64,000 nt of DNA, taken from assembly GCA_034509735.1 (NCBI GenBank), contig JACGWO010000005.1, forward strand, positions 36,610,479 through 36,674,478, in the 5' to 3' direction. Every line of letters starts with the position of its first letter. Position 1 is the stretch's first letter. The stretch comes from Sesamum alatum. Lineage: Eukaryota; Streptophyta; Magnoliopsida; Lamiales; Pedaliaceae. This document shows, in pieces, positions 47,190 to 59,720 of the stretch. The notes below the pieces were generated by a model. It saw nothing but the letters and a program-made list of their open reading frames with translations, had not been told where the DNA came from and did no database searches. Made by a program: the position numbers and the translations under genes.

Positions 47190-47789
47190 TAAACATTGTT
47201 GATATTTCAAAAAATCTTGTGTTTATATTAATTAAAGGGTATTTAAGAATATTTACGAATGAAAGCAGACCATTGTTGTAGTGATTTGATTTTTTTATGT
47301 TGTAATTGAAGGGTTATCTTAGGATCTCACAAAGCAATATTAATTGTTGGATTTAAGGCAGACTTAAAGGTGAAGTAATAATTTTTAATTTAATCATCGT
47401 AATCTCATTAACACCTTTCACATAAACAATTTTGACATGATCACTTACAAATTACAAAAAATAAAACTAGCCCATCAATTCGAAATTACCTAATTAAGAC
47501 AAAAAAGACTATGTTAAACTTAATTGCAAGTTCCATCTTAGGGAAAATTAATTAAGACATAATATTTCTGCACATAGTCCGGAGATATATTGGTACATCA
47601 TTTAATATATTTAAAAATTTAAAAATAAATTCAATACATCGATACTTTTAAATAAATGAATATGTTCAAAGAAAACTAATAAACAAGAAATTAATTACTA
47701 TGGAATTAGATTATATATATATATCCACAATTGTAGGAGTTGACCCCCAACTTTATCACTCGAACAAGTTTCATGATGTGCAAATATTG
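47190..47789. other. Intergenic, no gene seen
   Basis: AT-rich sequence. ORF 47700-47921 runs into the SINE and is not a gene. Confidence 0.45.
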
Positions 47790-47798
47790 ATAATTCTA

Positions 47799-48052
47799 GT
47801 TTATTTGGCGAAGTTGAGGATCCATGATCCTCGAGGTCATGGGTTCGAACTCCTGTGTGGGTTGATGTTGTTTCTACTGTATAGTAGGGTATTATTTACT
47901 GCTCTACTAATTATGTGTTAGTTTATGTGGTATTATTGATATGATTGTTTGTACTTGTCTCTGCTCGATATTAATGGCCGACAGGATTGAACGTAATCAC
48001 TTTATTTTCGATTAATAAAATTCATCGCTTTCAATTCAAAAAAAATATATTT
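47799..48052 (+). mobile_element. tRNA-derived SINE, near full length
   Basis: It has an A-box-like tagtttatttggcgaagt, a B box GGGTTCGAACTCC at about 47840, the conserved tgatgttgtttctactgtat body, the 3' region ggccgacaggattgaa...attaataaaattcatcgc and an A-rich tail. A 9-bp repeat ATAATTCTA flanks it (47790-47798, 48053-48061). The extreme 5' gaggaggtc seen in the 54496 copy is missing. Confidence 0.8.
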
Positions 48053-48061
48053 ATAATTCTA

Positions 48062-48965
48062 ACTCATAAAATCCATTCTTTTCTGGGTGTGTGCTCCCTT
48101 TCTGAGTCTTACATCGGACACTCACACATACATTTGCTTTTCTGGGTATTTGTACGATTCTGATTTTGATGTCATTTGTTACAAGCCTATATCCATCTCT
48201 AGAAAATCGATTACTAAAAAAGGATACCCTACTTTATAAATATTTCCAGAAACCCTCTCCCAATCGATGCGAAGGGATAGAGAACATGTAACGTTAGGCG
48301 AGCGAATTGAATTTTCTATTGTAAATCATATTATATCTTTTATTCTATTCAACATATACACACTACGTATATAAAGATGATATCATGTATTTTATTTTAG
48401 AAAAGAATTTATACGCGTAACGTATATATATTGAATAGAGTAAAAGATGAAATAAATTTTACAACAGAAAATTCGATACACCAAACGACCAAGCCGTCAC
48501 TTGAGTAGTGCCGGTCAAAAGTTTATACAGACTAACTAATAAATTATAGAATAATATAGAAGATAAGAATAAAATTATTAGTTATGTTTTTTAATAATGA
48601 GCATTACAAAGCATTCATTGAATTTACAAACTTTTTTTCCTTTTTTGTGTGGATATATAGCTTTTATTCCACGTTTTATTCGTGGAATTATTAATTGCTT
48701 TTAATTAAATAAAGATGTTTTTGCATGTTATCAATAGCCAACAATTTGAATAACTATCTAGATTAAATCAAAGAATATTGCTTGTATTAATTATGTTTAA
48801 TCATACCCTAATCAATCAATTGACAAGTACAACTTACATTTTTTTTTCTTTTTTATAAGGTTCGATTTATTACGATATGGTTCGATACATTTTACTCAAA
48901 TACGCTAATTCTAAACCAATATATTCAAAGTAACACTATTCACTATTTCAAACTCTCATTAAGAG
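48062..48965. other. Intergenic, no gene seen
   Basis: An inverted pair at about 48300-48350 and 48430-48480 (gaattttctattgtaaat against ttttacaacagaaaattcg) marks an old foldback of about 190 bp. Otherwise AT-rich. Confidence 0.4.
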
Positions 48966-48969
48966 GAAA

Positions 48970-49186
48970 TACATTCACACCCCGTTGAGGTTAGATCCAA
49001 ATACATAAATATTCATTATTTTTTATTTAAATACAATTAGACCCCTTGAAATTGTAGTTGTAAATACAAGTACACTCCCTATTCAGTGACAAAAATTTAC
49101 AAGGGCCCCTATGTAATTTTTCAAAAAAAAAAGAGAATATTTGTATATTTAGACCTAATATCGATGTGTGTATAGTAATTTACCCT
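48970..49186. mobile_element. Short MULE-like MITE, diverged
   Basis: It runs from aaatacattcacaccccgttg to tgtgtatagtaatttaccc. The arms pair loosely (gaggttagatccaaatac against gtatatttagacctaatat). Confidence 0.45.
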
Positions 49187-49259
49187 TTGATTAGCTAGAG
49201 ACCATTAAGTAAATTACTCATATCCAACAAACCGGGCTTAAAACAAAACAGGGTAAATA

Positions 49260-49600
49260 AATGTCATAAATCCTTCAAATTTGTATTTAAAATCACTTTA
49301 GTTCCTCTTTTTCATTTTTTGACATTATCATTTCTAAAGTTCATATTTTACTTCATTATGATCCCTCGATCAACTTTTCGGTGAAAAGTCATTGAAATTT
49401 CAATTTTATTAGAGTAAGTTGGTCAATTGACAATTTTACCCTCAAATTATGTTCAGTAGAAGTGTCGCAAGGGACTAAAATGCACAAGTTTCAATGACTT
49501 TTTCACCAGACCGATCGAAGGAGTATATATGAACTTCGTGATGATAAGATCAAGAAATGAAAATGATGTACTAAAGTAATTCTTTTTTCAGTTTTTTGCT
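49260..49600. mobile_element. Old foldback element
   Basis: aagttcatattttacttcat and gatcaacttttcggtgaaaa at the left are answered by gactttttcaccagaccgat and tatgaacttcgtgatgat at the right. The termini are unclear. Confidence 0.4.
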
Positions 49601-49784
49601 TTTAATCGCAGTGATTTTAATTTAATTTTGCATTCATAAAATTTAATATTTCATTCTAATTATATCATTATAAATTGCATATTAGAAATTACATAAATTT
49701 AGTTAAATCAAACTATTAAAATACATACGACCAACAAAAGGAGTGCAATAATAATTACTATAAGAAATTCCCTCCAAAATGGCT

Positions 49785-50030
49785 GAAAAATCTTATCCAG
49801 TTCCCTTCAAAGACGAATAGTGGTTTCTAGCTATAAAAACCACATTTGAATGGTCAAATGTGGCTTTCCATCCATCATTTAACACCTTTAACGAACTTGG
49901 GATCAAAAGTGCAATATTTTTTGTTCCTGTGGGACTAAAAGTGTTGAGCCCGTAAACAACGGGACCAAAAGTGCAACACCCATATCCTATAGAACCAAAA
50001 AATGCAATTTTTGCATAATTTTTAGACACA
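49785..50030. repeat. Family C-like fragment
   Basis: gggactaaaagtgttgagc, gggaccaaaagtgcaac and aaaatgcaatttttgcat are family C-type phrases. The left end is not found. The minus-strand ORF at 49793-50029 lies inside and is spurious. Confidence 0.4.
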
Positions 50031-50627
50031 AGTTTAAGGGACCATCAGTTATTTTTATATTTTTATAGTAGCCCTTAATTATTTATATATTAATATGATT
50101 ATAATCGATTTATTAAAAAAAAAAATAATTTTTCTCATGTGAATAAATGGAAGAGACAAAAATTGTGAATGTTGGGGCCATCAAAGATCCCACTCCAACC
50201 ATCACAAATGGGAATCACTCTTTACTCAGTCTGCAATTGGAATATTCCTAATTAATATATTCCCATTTACTTTGGGAAATGCGACTATTGGGATCGGATT
50301 TGAAGCACTTAAACGCGACATAAATGGTGGTTGCTCTTTTAATTAATCGCTAATCATTAAATTATTTAAATGGGATGGACGGATGGATCTGCCTTCACTC
50401 GCACGATTTAGGTATTTGTATATGTTCCCATCCCTCCAATTGGATTAAGATATCCAGGTGGATTGCATGGATAATGCATATATAATGTATACACTATCCC
50501 ATAAATTGGTATCGATAGAATCGAGCTCAGTATTCATTAGTATTGACAAATTGAGCCCTGCATTAATACCGACTTCTAATATTATGAACTAAATGTGTGA
50601 TTATGTACGATAGACAAAATCCTATCA

Positions 50628-50834
50628 TCTATACTAATATAAAATAAAATGACACTCTACACTCACAAACAACGGTTAACGGTTCTGTTGCACTAATTTT
50701 TAAATTTTGACAACTAAACCCTAATTAGATAGTTTTAAAAATCATTTATAATTATTTTATTTTTTTACAACAGTAACTCCACGTCATTTTAACACCACTA
50801 CACAAATGCATGAACGACGTGCCACAATGGTTAG
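50628..50834 (+). mobile_element. Degenerate Helitron, copy 4
   Basis: It starts A|TCTATACTAATATAAA with the conserved cactcacaaacaacggttaa stretch and ends gacgtgccacaatggTTAG|T, a CTAG mutated to TTAG with a weakened hairpin. Confidence 0.6.
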
Positions 50835-50884
50835 TGCAAATAGTGCGAACCAAGCGATCCCAATGAGTTCTATATATACTTTTA

Positions 50885-51303
50885 GGGTAAATTACAGCTA
50901 AAGTTTGACATAATTACCAATAAACCCTCGTTATTTGAAAAATTAGAAATACCCCCATAATGTTTGTAATCGTCTAACAAATAACCGATTCCCATCCATT
51001 TTATTGGTGAACTGACCAAAATGCCCTTATACACTAAAGTATTTTTTATTTAATTCTTAAAAAGAATTTGGATTACAATACGCAGGGAGAGGTTTCTTAA
51101 GTTTTTTACACAGAGGAGCAATAACATAATTTGCCTCAGCTGATTTTTCTACAATTTTAATAACAAAAAAATTCAAGGCAAAATGATCAATTTTAGGTCT
51201 TTGGTTAAAAATTGCAAACCTCATGTGGTATTTGTAATTTTTCAAACAATTAAGGGTATTTGTAATTATGTCAAACCTCAATAAAGATGGATGTAATTTA
51301 CCT
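50885..51303 (-). mobile_element. MULE-like MITE family A, copy 7
   Basis: It starts GGGTAAATTACAG and ends GTAATTTACCT. Perfect 9-bp duplications ATACTTTTA lie at 50876-50884 and 51304-51312. Confidence 0.9.
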
Positions 51304-51423
51304 ATACTTTTAATATCATTTTTCGTATTTTAGTATATTTCTTCTGTAATTAATATGGATTCGAGATCATGAAATTAGGTCACGATAAAATCACTTTTTT
51401 ATGAAAAATTCGTCGCCATTTCA

Positions 51424-52310
51424 AGGGAGTGTTTGCGATAGCTTCTATTTTTAAAGAAGTGATTTTTGTACAAAAAGTTGGAAGTTGTAGCAGAATCAAA
51501 AGTGGGTAGTGTTTTTAAAAAGAAGTGAAAAGCAGATAAAAGCTAAATTGGTAGTGTTTGGGAGAAAAGTACTTTTAAAACACGTTTAATTGATTAAAAA
51601 CCATTTTGTCCTCAGTATTAAACAGATGCTATTGCCTTAATATTTGTACTTATCTCTTGATTATAATAATTATTTTTTCTCAAAAATAATAATTTTTATT
51701 TCAATTAGTATATCTCATATTTAATTTTTTACAAAATGATTATAATTTATATTATTAAAATATTCAATATTAATAGAAAAACTGGATGTTTAGTTCAATA
51801 ATGTTCCTATTATGTAATATAATTGATCATTCATGAACAATAAATAAACTTACAATATTGACAAAATGATTATTATTTTTTAATTAATCCTAGCAATTTA
51901 ATTTGTTTCTATGATTTAGGAATAATATCATATAATATAGAAAATAAAATAGTAAAATTTTAAAATATTAAACATGTGAAATTATAAATTTTGTTAGTAA
52001 TAATTTATTCAAATTATTTAAAATTTCTAACATCAACTTTAGATGAGCAATTTTGAAAATACATTAAAAAGTATAAAATTGAATTAAAATTATTATAATG
52101 AGGGTAAAGTAGTCTAAAAATAAGTTGAATTTATTTACAAAAAAGCCAAAGCAGCTAGAAGCAACCCCCAAGGTGCTTCCAGCTTTTGGCTTGAAAGTGC
52201 TTTCCGTAGCAGTTTCAAAAGCAGAAGTTGGCATCCCAAACACCTCAAAAGTGCTTTTCAGCATTCAAAAGTTAAAAAATACTTTTTCGAAGCACGCGCA
52301 AACACTCTCT
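51424..52310 (+). mobile_element. hAT-like non-autonomous element (family F), complete copy
   Basis: About 890 bp. The termini AGGGAGTGTTTGCG and CGCAAACACTCTCT are inverted repeats in hAT style. Subterminal text such as caaaagtgggtagtgttt and aagtgctttccgtagcag is rich in AAAGTGCTTTT motifs. No clean 8-bp duplication was found. A second copy, reversed, lies at 62890-64000. The two opposing short ORFs at 52064-52322 are not genes. Confidence 0.7.
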
Positions 52311-53698
52311 AAGTCAACTTAGTATCCCATATATATCATCGTAGGACGAATTAATTAAGACGGTGTTGACTGCTCTAATAATAATCAGTTATTAAAATAT
52401 GGTATAAGATGTTTATATAATCTTTTATGACGAAAAAAAAAGAGGCGGCCTATAATTTTAATTATAATTTTATGAGTTTTTAATTGAATTATTAATTTTA
52501 TTATCTTATGATTTTGTAAATTTATTTATGTATTTTAGGAACTTAATCTTTAAAATATGATATAGTATCTTGTAACTCTAAAACTAGTATTTATAAAAGA
52601 AAAAAATATATTTTTAGTCCTGTAACTTTAGATCGTTAGAACTTTTGGTTCTATAACTTACTATGTTTCCACATTTAGTTATATTTTTGATAAATTTAGT
52701 CCAACACATATCGAATTTGGTCCTTTTTTGGCAAATTTAGTCTTGTATTGATAAATTTTGTCCTAATGACATATAATTATAGGTGCAAAAATGAGATCTA
52801 CTCGAGTGAGAATGGAATCAAAATTATCAAAATAGGACTAAATTTGCCAGAAAAATGACCGAGATGTTCATGATTAAATTCTTCAAAAAAAGAATTAAAT
52901 GTGTAAATAAAATAAATTATAGGATCAAAAGTGTTAATTACCTATAATTATAGGATTGAAAATATAATTTTATCTTTATAAAATGTATATATGGATATGC
53001 TTAGCCGAAACTAACTGTACCACACAATATGAGCAAGCAAGGTAGCCGCCACCCTAGATTAAAAATAAATGCAATTTCCACTTATCCTATTAACATATTA
53101 AATATTAAATAATCTCCTCTTCAATATTTTAAAGTTTTTAAATAATGTGGTTATTTGAAAAAGAATTCTGTTTTCTCTCCTATTTTTTAATTATAATAAT
53201 AGTCTTAATATCGACGAGATCTATTTTAATTGACGAAGTTGAGTGAGTACTAAGCTCCATAAACATAAATTTATGGGTGTTGATTTACTTTAATAATAAT
53301 TATTAATTTACATATTTAGTATTATTAATTAATTAATTAATTAATTCATTACTAAAATTCAAGAATTCATTTATATAAACCTTACAACATGTACTAATCC
53401 ACTTTTTGTTCTCTTGGGGAATTAATTATGACCTCGAGTTTTCTTCATAGGGATAAAAATAATTATACATATGCTTGTACTCTTGATATGTTGTCTATTT
53501 ACATAAATTATTCTTGTCTTTTAGACAATTATGTATACACTCATCAAAAACATCAATATCTACATAAATCAGCCGTGTTTCTAAAAAAATTACTCATACA
53601 CTACCAAAAACGTCAACATCATTACACAAATTACCCTTACATTTTGATTGTTAATGGTAGTTTCTGTAATTATATAACAGATGTATGAATAAATATAT
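52311..53698. other. Intergenic, no gene seen
   Basis: From about 52610 to 52980 the ends ttttagtcctgtaacttt and cctataattataggattgaa suggest a worn foldback. TTAA repeats lie near 53325-53345. The 86-residue ORF at 53428-53688 is low-complexity and unsupported. Confidence 0.4.
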
Positions 53699-54124
53699 GG
53701 GTAAATTACAACTACCTCCCCTGAGGTTTGATATAATTACAAATACCCCCTTGTTGTTTGAAAAATTATAAATACCCCTCTGAGGTTTGTAATCGTATAA
53801 CAAATAATCAATTTTCATCTATTTTTATGGGTGAACACACCAAAATACCCTTATGCACTGAATTATTTTTTATTTAATTTTTAAAAAGAATTTGGACTAC
53901 AATGCGCAGGGAGGGGTTTCTTAAGTTTTTTACACAGCGGAACAATAATGCAATTTGCCTCTGCTGATTTTTCTGTAATTTTAATAAAAAATTCAAGGGA
54001 AAATGATCAATTTCAGGCCTTCGATTAAAAATTACCAAACCTCAATGGGGTATTTATAATTTTTAATCAACAAAAAAATATTTATAATTATGTCAAATCT
54101 CAGAAAAGTGGAGGTAATTTACCC
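53699..54124 (-). mobile_element. MULE-like MITE family A, copy 8
   Basis: It starts GGGTAAATTACAACTACC and ends GTAATTTACCC. The flanks TAAATATAT and TAAATATAA match at 8 of 9 positions. It is one of the best preserved copies. Confidence 0.88.
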
Positions 54125-54495
54125 TAAATATAATTATTCCGTTCTTCAATGGACTTGCAAGAAAAAGATGTGGCCAGCACCATAATGTGCCACGCAACAA
54201 TGGGCTAGAACTAGTATAATTTTCTGTTTACACTGGATTACAGCATGGACCTCTAATCTTTCCTCTCATTGGTCAAAAATATAAAAAAAAAATGCATTTT
54301 TTAATTAACAATTAATTATTTAAATATAATTATCTTAAGTATGACGTGGCACAAGATCAGTGGCAGAAGGCTTTTGGTGCGTGGGAACACGTGTATGGAT
54401 CCATGGCCAGAATCTTTAGACCTGTTCTCCATTTTGCCAAGTTGAAGAAAATTATTTGTGTCAGCATTATTTTTTCAATTTAATTCGGGAAAAAT

Positions 54496-54760
54496 TTAAT
54501 TTTTTAAAAAAATTGAATACGATAAATTTTATTAATTGCAAGTAAAGTGATTAGATTCAATCCTGTCGGCTATCAATATCAAACAGAAACAATTACAAAC
54601 AATCAAATAAATAATATCACATAAACTAACATTTAGCTATTACAACAACAAATCATAACTACTATACAGTAGAAATAACATCAGCCCACGCAGGGGTTCG
54701 AACCCATAACCTCTAGAATTATGTGGTCTCAACTTCGCCAACTAAACTAGACCTCCTCGA
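54496..54760 (-). mobile_element. tRNA-derived SINE, full length
   Basis: On the minus strand it starts tcgaggaggtctagtttag, with A box tagtttagttggcgaagt, B box GGGTTCGAACCCC and 3' end attgcaattaataaaattt-type text followed by a short A/T tail. Perfect 11-bp duplications TCGGGAAAAAT lie at 54485-54495 and 54761-54771. It is 265 bp and is the reference copy for the fragments elsewhere in the window. Confidence 0.9.
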
Positions 54761-55021
54761 TCGGGAAAAATGTAATCAGTCTATATATAAATGTGGAATT
54801 TATGATAATATCTCGATTTTTGCTGTAATACAACGTTCTTTAAATATTGTACTCGATGCGCAATATACTGAATAATTGGATGATAAATATACATTATATT
54901 TTACAAAATAAAAAGTATATATCACTTGAATTATTCGATCGAGTACCGAAATTTAACTCAGAATTAAAACTGCTACATAAAATTTGAAAAATTTCATTTT
55001 TAACATAAGCACTCATACACC

Positions 55022-55945
55022 GCACACTTTGTGCCTCTATCAAGCATAGGCACAAAGTGTGCCTCTAAATGAAACCTAATTTGGTTCAAATATAGGCATT
55101 TTTAGTATCTCTATAATTTATTATATATCACGTCGTGATTTTAGTCCTTCATATTCATGGGATTTCGAAAGAGGTATAGTGCCTTTAATGAAGCAGAAAC
55201 GGAGGCTTTCTAAAACCCTCTATTTGAATCAAACATAGGCATGTTTAGTACTTCTACAATCTATTCCATATCACTATATATTCACGCGCCAAGAGTTTGG
55301 TTCTTAATGTTTACAGATGTCGACAAAGGCACATTGTGTGCCTCTAAATAAAGCAGAAGCAGAGGCTTTCTAAAAGCCTCTGTTCGAATCAAACAGAGGC
55401 ATGTTTAGTACCTCTACAATTTATTCTATATCAATATATATTCACGCGCCATGATTTTAGTCCTTAATATTTACAGATTTCGATAGAGGCATAGCGCCTC
55501 TAATGAAGCTGAAAGGGAGGCTTTCTAAAACCCTTTGTTTGAATCAAACATAGGCATGTTTAGTACCTCTATAATATATTCTTATCAGTATATATTCACG
55601 CGTCATGATTTTAGTTCTTAATGTTTACAGATTTCGACAGAGGCACAGAGTATGCGCCTCTAAATGAAGCAAAAGCAGAGGCTTTCTAAAAGCCTCTGTT
55701 TGAATCAAACATAGGCATGTTTAGTACCTCTATAATTTATTCTATATCAATATATATTCACGCGCCATGATTTTAGTCATTAATGTTTACGGATTTCAAC
55801 AGAGGCACAGTGTGTGCCTCTAAATGAAGCAGAAGCAGAGGCTTTCTAAAAGTGTCTATTTGAATCAAACAGAGGCATGTTTAGTACCTCTATAATCTAT
55901 TCTTTATCACTATATGTTCACGTGCTTTGATTTTAGTCTCTAACG
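55022..55945. repeat. Tandem array of ~155-161-bp units with built-in hairpins
   Basis: The marker ggctttctaaaa occurs at 55203, 55364, 55519, 55680 and 55840, spacing 161, 155, 161 and 160. Units alternate between a type with a strong palindrome (AGAGGCTTT/AAAGCCTCT, arms around a 3-base loop) and a type where it is broken (ggctttctaaaaccctct). Each unit also carries gaatcaaacataggcatg and tatattcacgcgccatga. The first hairpin (55022-55062) has perfect 15-base arms GCACACTTTGTGCCT. No ORF runs through it. Confidence 0.9.
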
Positions 55946-57203
55946 TTGACAAACGTTTACATATTTGGTCCAAAATTTGATGGTATGATCAAATCTGTAT
56001 GTACTTTGTAAATATTAGAGATCAAAATCATGACATGCGAATATTAAGGACAAAAAACGAATAACTGTTACATATAAGGACAAAAAAGATAATATACCGA
56101 TTCTTTTACAATGAAAGAAGAAAAAGATTATTTTTTACTTGGTTCAATTAAATTATATAGAAACAATGGATTTTAAGTAGTAGTTTTGTTCCAATATTTA
56201 CTTTTGGTCCCTAATGTTCATGTGTCATGATTTTAATCCCTATTGTTTATAAAAAAAATTATACCTATTAGAAACCAAAATTGTGGCATGTAATATTAGG
56301 GATAAAAATGAATAAGTAGTTATATATATGTACCAAAAATATAAATTTACCCATTGAGTGGAAGTGGGGAAGAGAAAATGGTAGGGTGATGGGTTTTGAC
56401 AGAAAATTTTAATTTATTTATTTATTTATTTATTTCTTAATGATATATAAAAAATAATGTTTAATTTAATTTGGGAGTGGGGGTGACGTTAGAACAAGGC
56501 TCCATCTCTTTTGTGTCCCTCCACTACCAATTACCAAAAGTTGGGACGTCAGATTCACTATAACTATTTTTGAGTGGACATAAAAATTTAATGAAAATAA
56601 AATTAATTATATATAACTTTTTAGTGAATAATAGTTGCAAGTTGGTAATATCATATTATTGTTATTTAAATAAACAATACTATGTTGCATAAAAAAGCTG
56701 TTTATTTTTTATTTTTTTAAAAAAATCTTATTCCGAAACATCCAAAAAAATTGTAGGAGATAAGGAAAAATATTTAATTTTCATTAATATTTTATGTTAT
56801 ATTGTCGTTAGTTTCTATTGGTTAAAGTTCATTGTTGATAAAAATAATTTTACAATAATTAAGTTATTTGATATTACATTCATAAAATTTAATTCAGGAC
56901 GGTGACATTAATACTATTCCTATTAAGGCTTAGTGATTTTTATTTCTTATTTTATAAAGAATTAACCGATTATCTTTGAGTAATTAAAACTCGCATCTTC
57001 AATGTACAGTTTATAATTAATTTATAAATCGATCACCACCAATTCATAATACAACAAAATTTATCGACTCTTCTTAAACTTAGGATCCTTTTATTTATTT
57101 ATTTATCCCTTTTTGGGGGTAATTTACAACTTGGAAATTTTTTAAATTATTTAAAGAATGCTCCTATATATTTTTAATAAAGGTGCATAGGGTACGTAGT
57201 AAC

Positions 57204-57235
<32 letters not shown>
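55946..57235. other. Intergenic, no gene seen
   Basis: Around 56195-56330 ttttggtccctaatgttcat and its loose inverse form a small foldback. TTTA repeats occur at 56410-56435 and a long TA tract at 57210-57234. Confidence 0.4.
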
Positions 57236-57656
57236 GATAAATTACAGTTGCCTCCCATGAGGTTTGGAATAATTACAAATACCCCCTCGTTGTTTGAAAA
57301 ATTACAAATAAACCCCTGAGGTTTATAATTATCTAACAAATAACCCATTTCCATCCATTTTATGGGTGAACTGACCAAAATGCCCTTATGTACTAAATTA
57401 TTTTTTATTTAATTCTTAAAACTTTTTGGGACTACAATGTTTAGGGAGAGATTTTTTAAGTTTTTACACAGAAGGGCAATAATGTAATTTGCCTCAGTTG
57501 ATTTTCTATAATTTTAATAAAAAGTTCAAGGGAAAAATGGTCAATTTCAGGCATTTGGTTAAAAATTACAAACCTCAGAGAGGTATTTATAATTTTTCAA
57601 ACAACGAACGGGGTATTTGTAATTATGCCAAACTTCAGGGGAGATGATTGTAATTT
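57236..57656 (-). mobile_element. MULE-like MITE family A, copy 9
   Basis: It starts GATAAATTACAG and ends GTAATTTACAC. It is embedded between TA tracts, so the target duplication cannot be judged. Confidence 0.82.
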
Positions 57657-58557
57657 ACACACACATATATATATATATATATTATATACCTTCCCGAGTT
57701 AGTACTTCCACAAAAATGTTTAATAATTAAACAGACAAACATTAAATATTTTTTTCACATAATGCAACAAATTTTTTTTCTAAGTCATCTTTCCATCTAA
57801 ATTAATCAACCTTTTTCTCTGATCACAATTGCATTTCCTAGTCATAAAGCAGTCCCTCTTTATTTATTTATTTTTTATTTCCACTTTAATTAATTATATG
57901 GTATTGTATCGTGCTGTGTTTCGTTCTAATTAAATAAAACAATATTATAATTCAATTTTTAATGGGTAATTTATTCCTTAAGTGAAGATATTTTAGCCAA
58001 GAACCGTACCCTCAAATCCTCTGTGTAAACCACTATAATTAAGGTTAAAAATTGTTTATGACAATGTAATAATAATAATAATCATCATCATGATACTATA
58101 TAAGAATACGCGTGCTTCAAATTCAGCCATAGAGTTCTATACTGTCATGAAAGCACGACTTGATCTTTGGGGAGTGGGTTAGATAAAGTCGCATTTCTAG
58201 ATGAGAATTTCAATACGTTTTGCATGCACAAAAGTTTTATCTTTTTTTATTTTATTTAAAGTACACGTAAATTTCATCTCCTAGTCTAATCCAAAACATC
58301 ATCAGCACGTTATCCCTCGACAATTATGTGTGTTGCTAAAATGAGAAAATTAAATTTTAAAAATTAAATAAATAAATAAATAATAATAATAACAATAATA
58401 ATGATAATAATAATAATAATAAAAAAAAAAAAAAAAAGCTTTTGGGAGCGATTTTGAAATGTTGTGAATGAAACATGGAATCGTGTTTTAATAAAAACGT
58501 TGTCGTTAGTCTTAAAAATGTAAGTCTTGATTGATTGGAGTGCTTTAATTATTTTTG

Positions 58558-58602
<45 letters not shown>

Positions 58603-58757
58603 AAAGGTATTTTTGCTCATATATCTAAGCACGTTAATTTATTATAGAGATTGTCGATTTTATGAAATTTAGGGAATAATCACTGAATAGATGTCCATTA
58701 CGCGACCACGTAATTCATGTGATGTTCATGGTTTGAGGTAGTTTAATTATTATCATA
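57657..58757. other. Intergenic with simple repeats
   Basis: AAT-type repeats with a poly-A run at 58370-58437 and a TA tract at 58560-58599. No gene seen. Confidence 0.5.
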
Positions 58758-58998
58758 CTAGTCGGCTTGACACGTCATCTTTGCGTACATATGATAAATT
58801 ATAATATTTAATGTTTTAAAATATATTATAACACACTTCAAAAAAAACAAAAAAAGAAGAAGAAGAAGAGAGAAAGGAATAAAGAAAGAAAAGAAACTAA
58901 CTTAGGGGTATTATTGACATAATAAAAAATTAGTGTCGCGGTGTAAGTAACCGTCTTTTGTGAGTGAAAACGGTGTTTTCTTTATATATTAGTGTAGA
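58758..58998 (-). mobile_element. Non-autonomous Helitron, copy 5
   Basis: On the minus strand it starts A|TCTACACTAATATATAAAG and ends GTACGCAAAGATGACGTGTC, then AAGCCGACTAG|T. Same layout as the 33452 copy. A GAA microsatellite lies near 58856-58872. Confidence 0.78.
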
Positions 58999-59159
58999 TG
59001 ATGAATCATCTACTAATTTTGGAGTTATTGTTATTAATGGAAAATGAAATTTAATATTTGTTAACATTGTTATAAGCGTGGTGTTCCAGTACTGTTATGA
59101 TCGTACTTGCGATGCATACATGTAATTCAAATATACTTATTTTATAATTAATTCAGGTC

Positions 59160-59720
59160 CAATCAAACCGGATTTGAATTATAATTTTCCGACTAGATAT
59201 TATAGGTACAAACCCTAATCAGACAACCTCAATAAGTCGTTTCGTAGCATCCCACTCTTACCTTACTCTGGTTGGTGAAGGCCTTGTTGGTTGTCGATAA
59301 AGAAATCCCATTTTGACCAATCTCTTAGCATTATAGTGAAGAGCAATTAACCTCGAAAGGAAGGATATTCTTTCGATTATGTGAATACGGTAAGTGATTT
59401 TCAACGAGGTCCAAACGAGATGTATTGAGGCTCAACAGGGTCATCCAGGGTAATTAAGTTGTCCTACGTCAGGAGTGTTTGCTCAGAGCTAGGATTTAGC
59501 ACAAAGCCAACCTACATGGGCCCCGGGCTACGGAAAATAGTGGATTGTTATGATCCTAATTTTAAGGTACGAGATTTGAATCCCACGTTAGTATTATGAA
59601 GTACTGACACGGGGTTTATATAGCCATAATTTGGCTTTTCCACTTCATTGGCTAGTTTTTAAGATAGGGTTTTCCCAAGGTCATATCATATAGCATCTCA
59701 ATAATTAGTTTTTTATTTGA
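59160..59720 (+). repeat. Repeat remnant with a second USE/TATA module
   Basis: ATCCCACGTTA (59580-59590) is followed 24 bases later by a TATATA box (59617-59622), resembling the plant snRNA promoter layout with Pol III-type spacing. The upstream 59160-59560 has less biased composition but no readable protein. Probably a dispersed repeat end. Confidence 0.4.

Noticed and set aside
55022..55945. CRISPR-like array
   Set aside because: Units are ~158 bp, contiguous and without unique spacers, in a plant genome; it is a tandem repeat.
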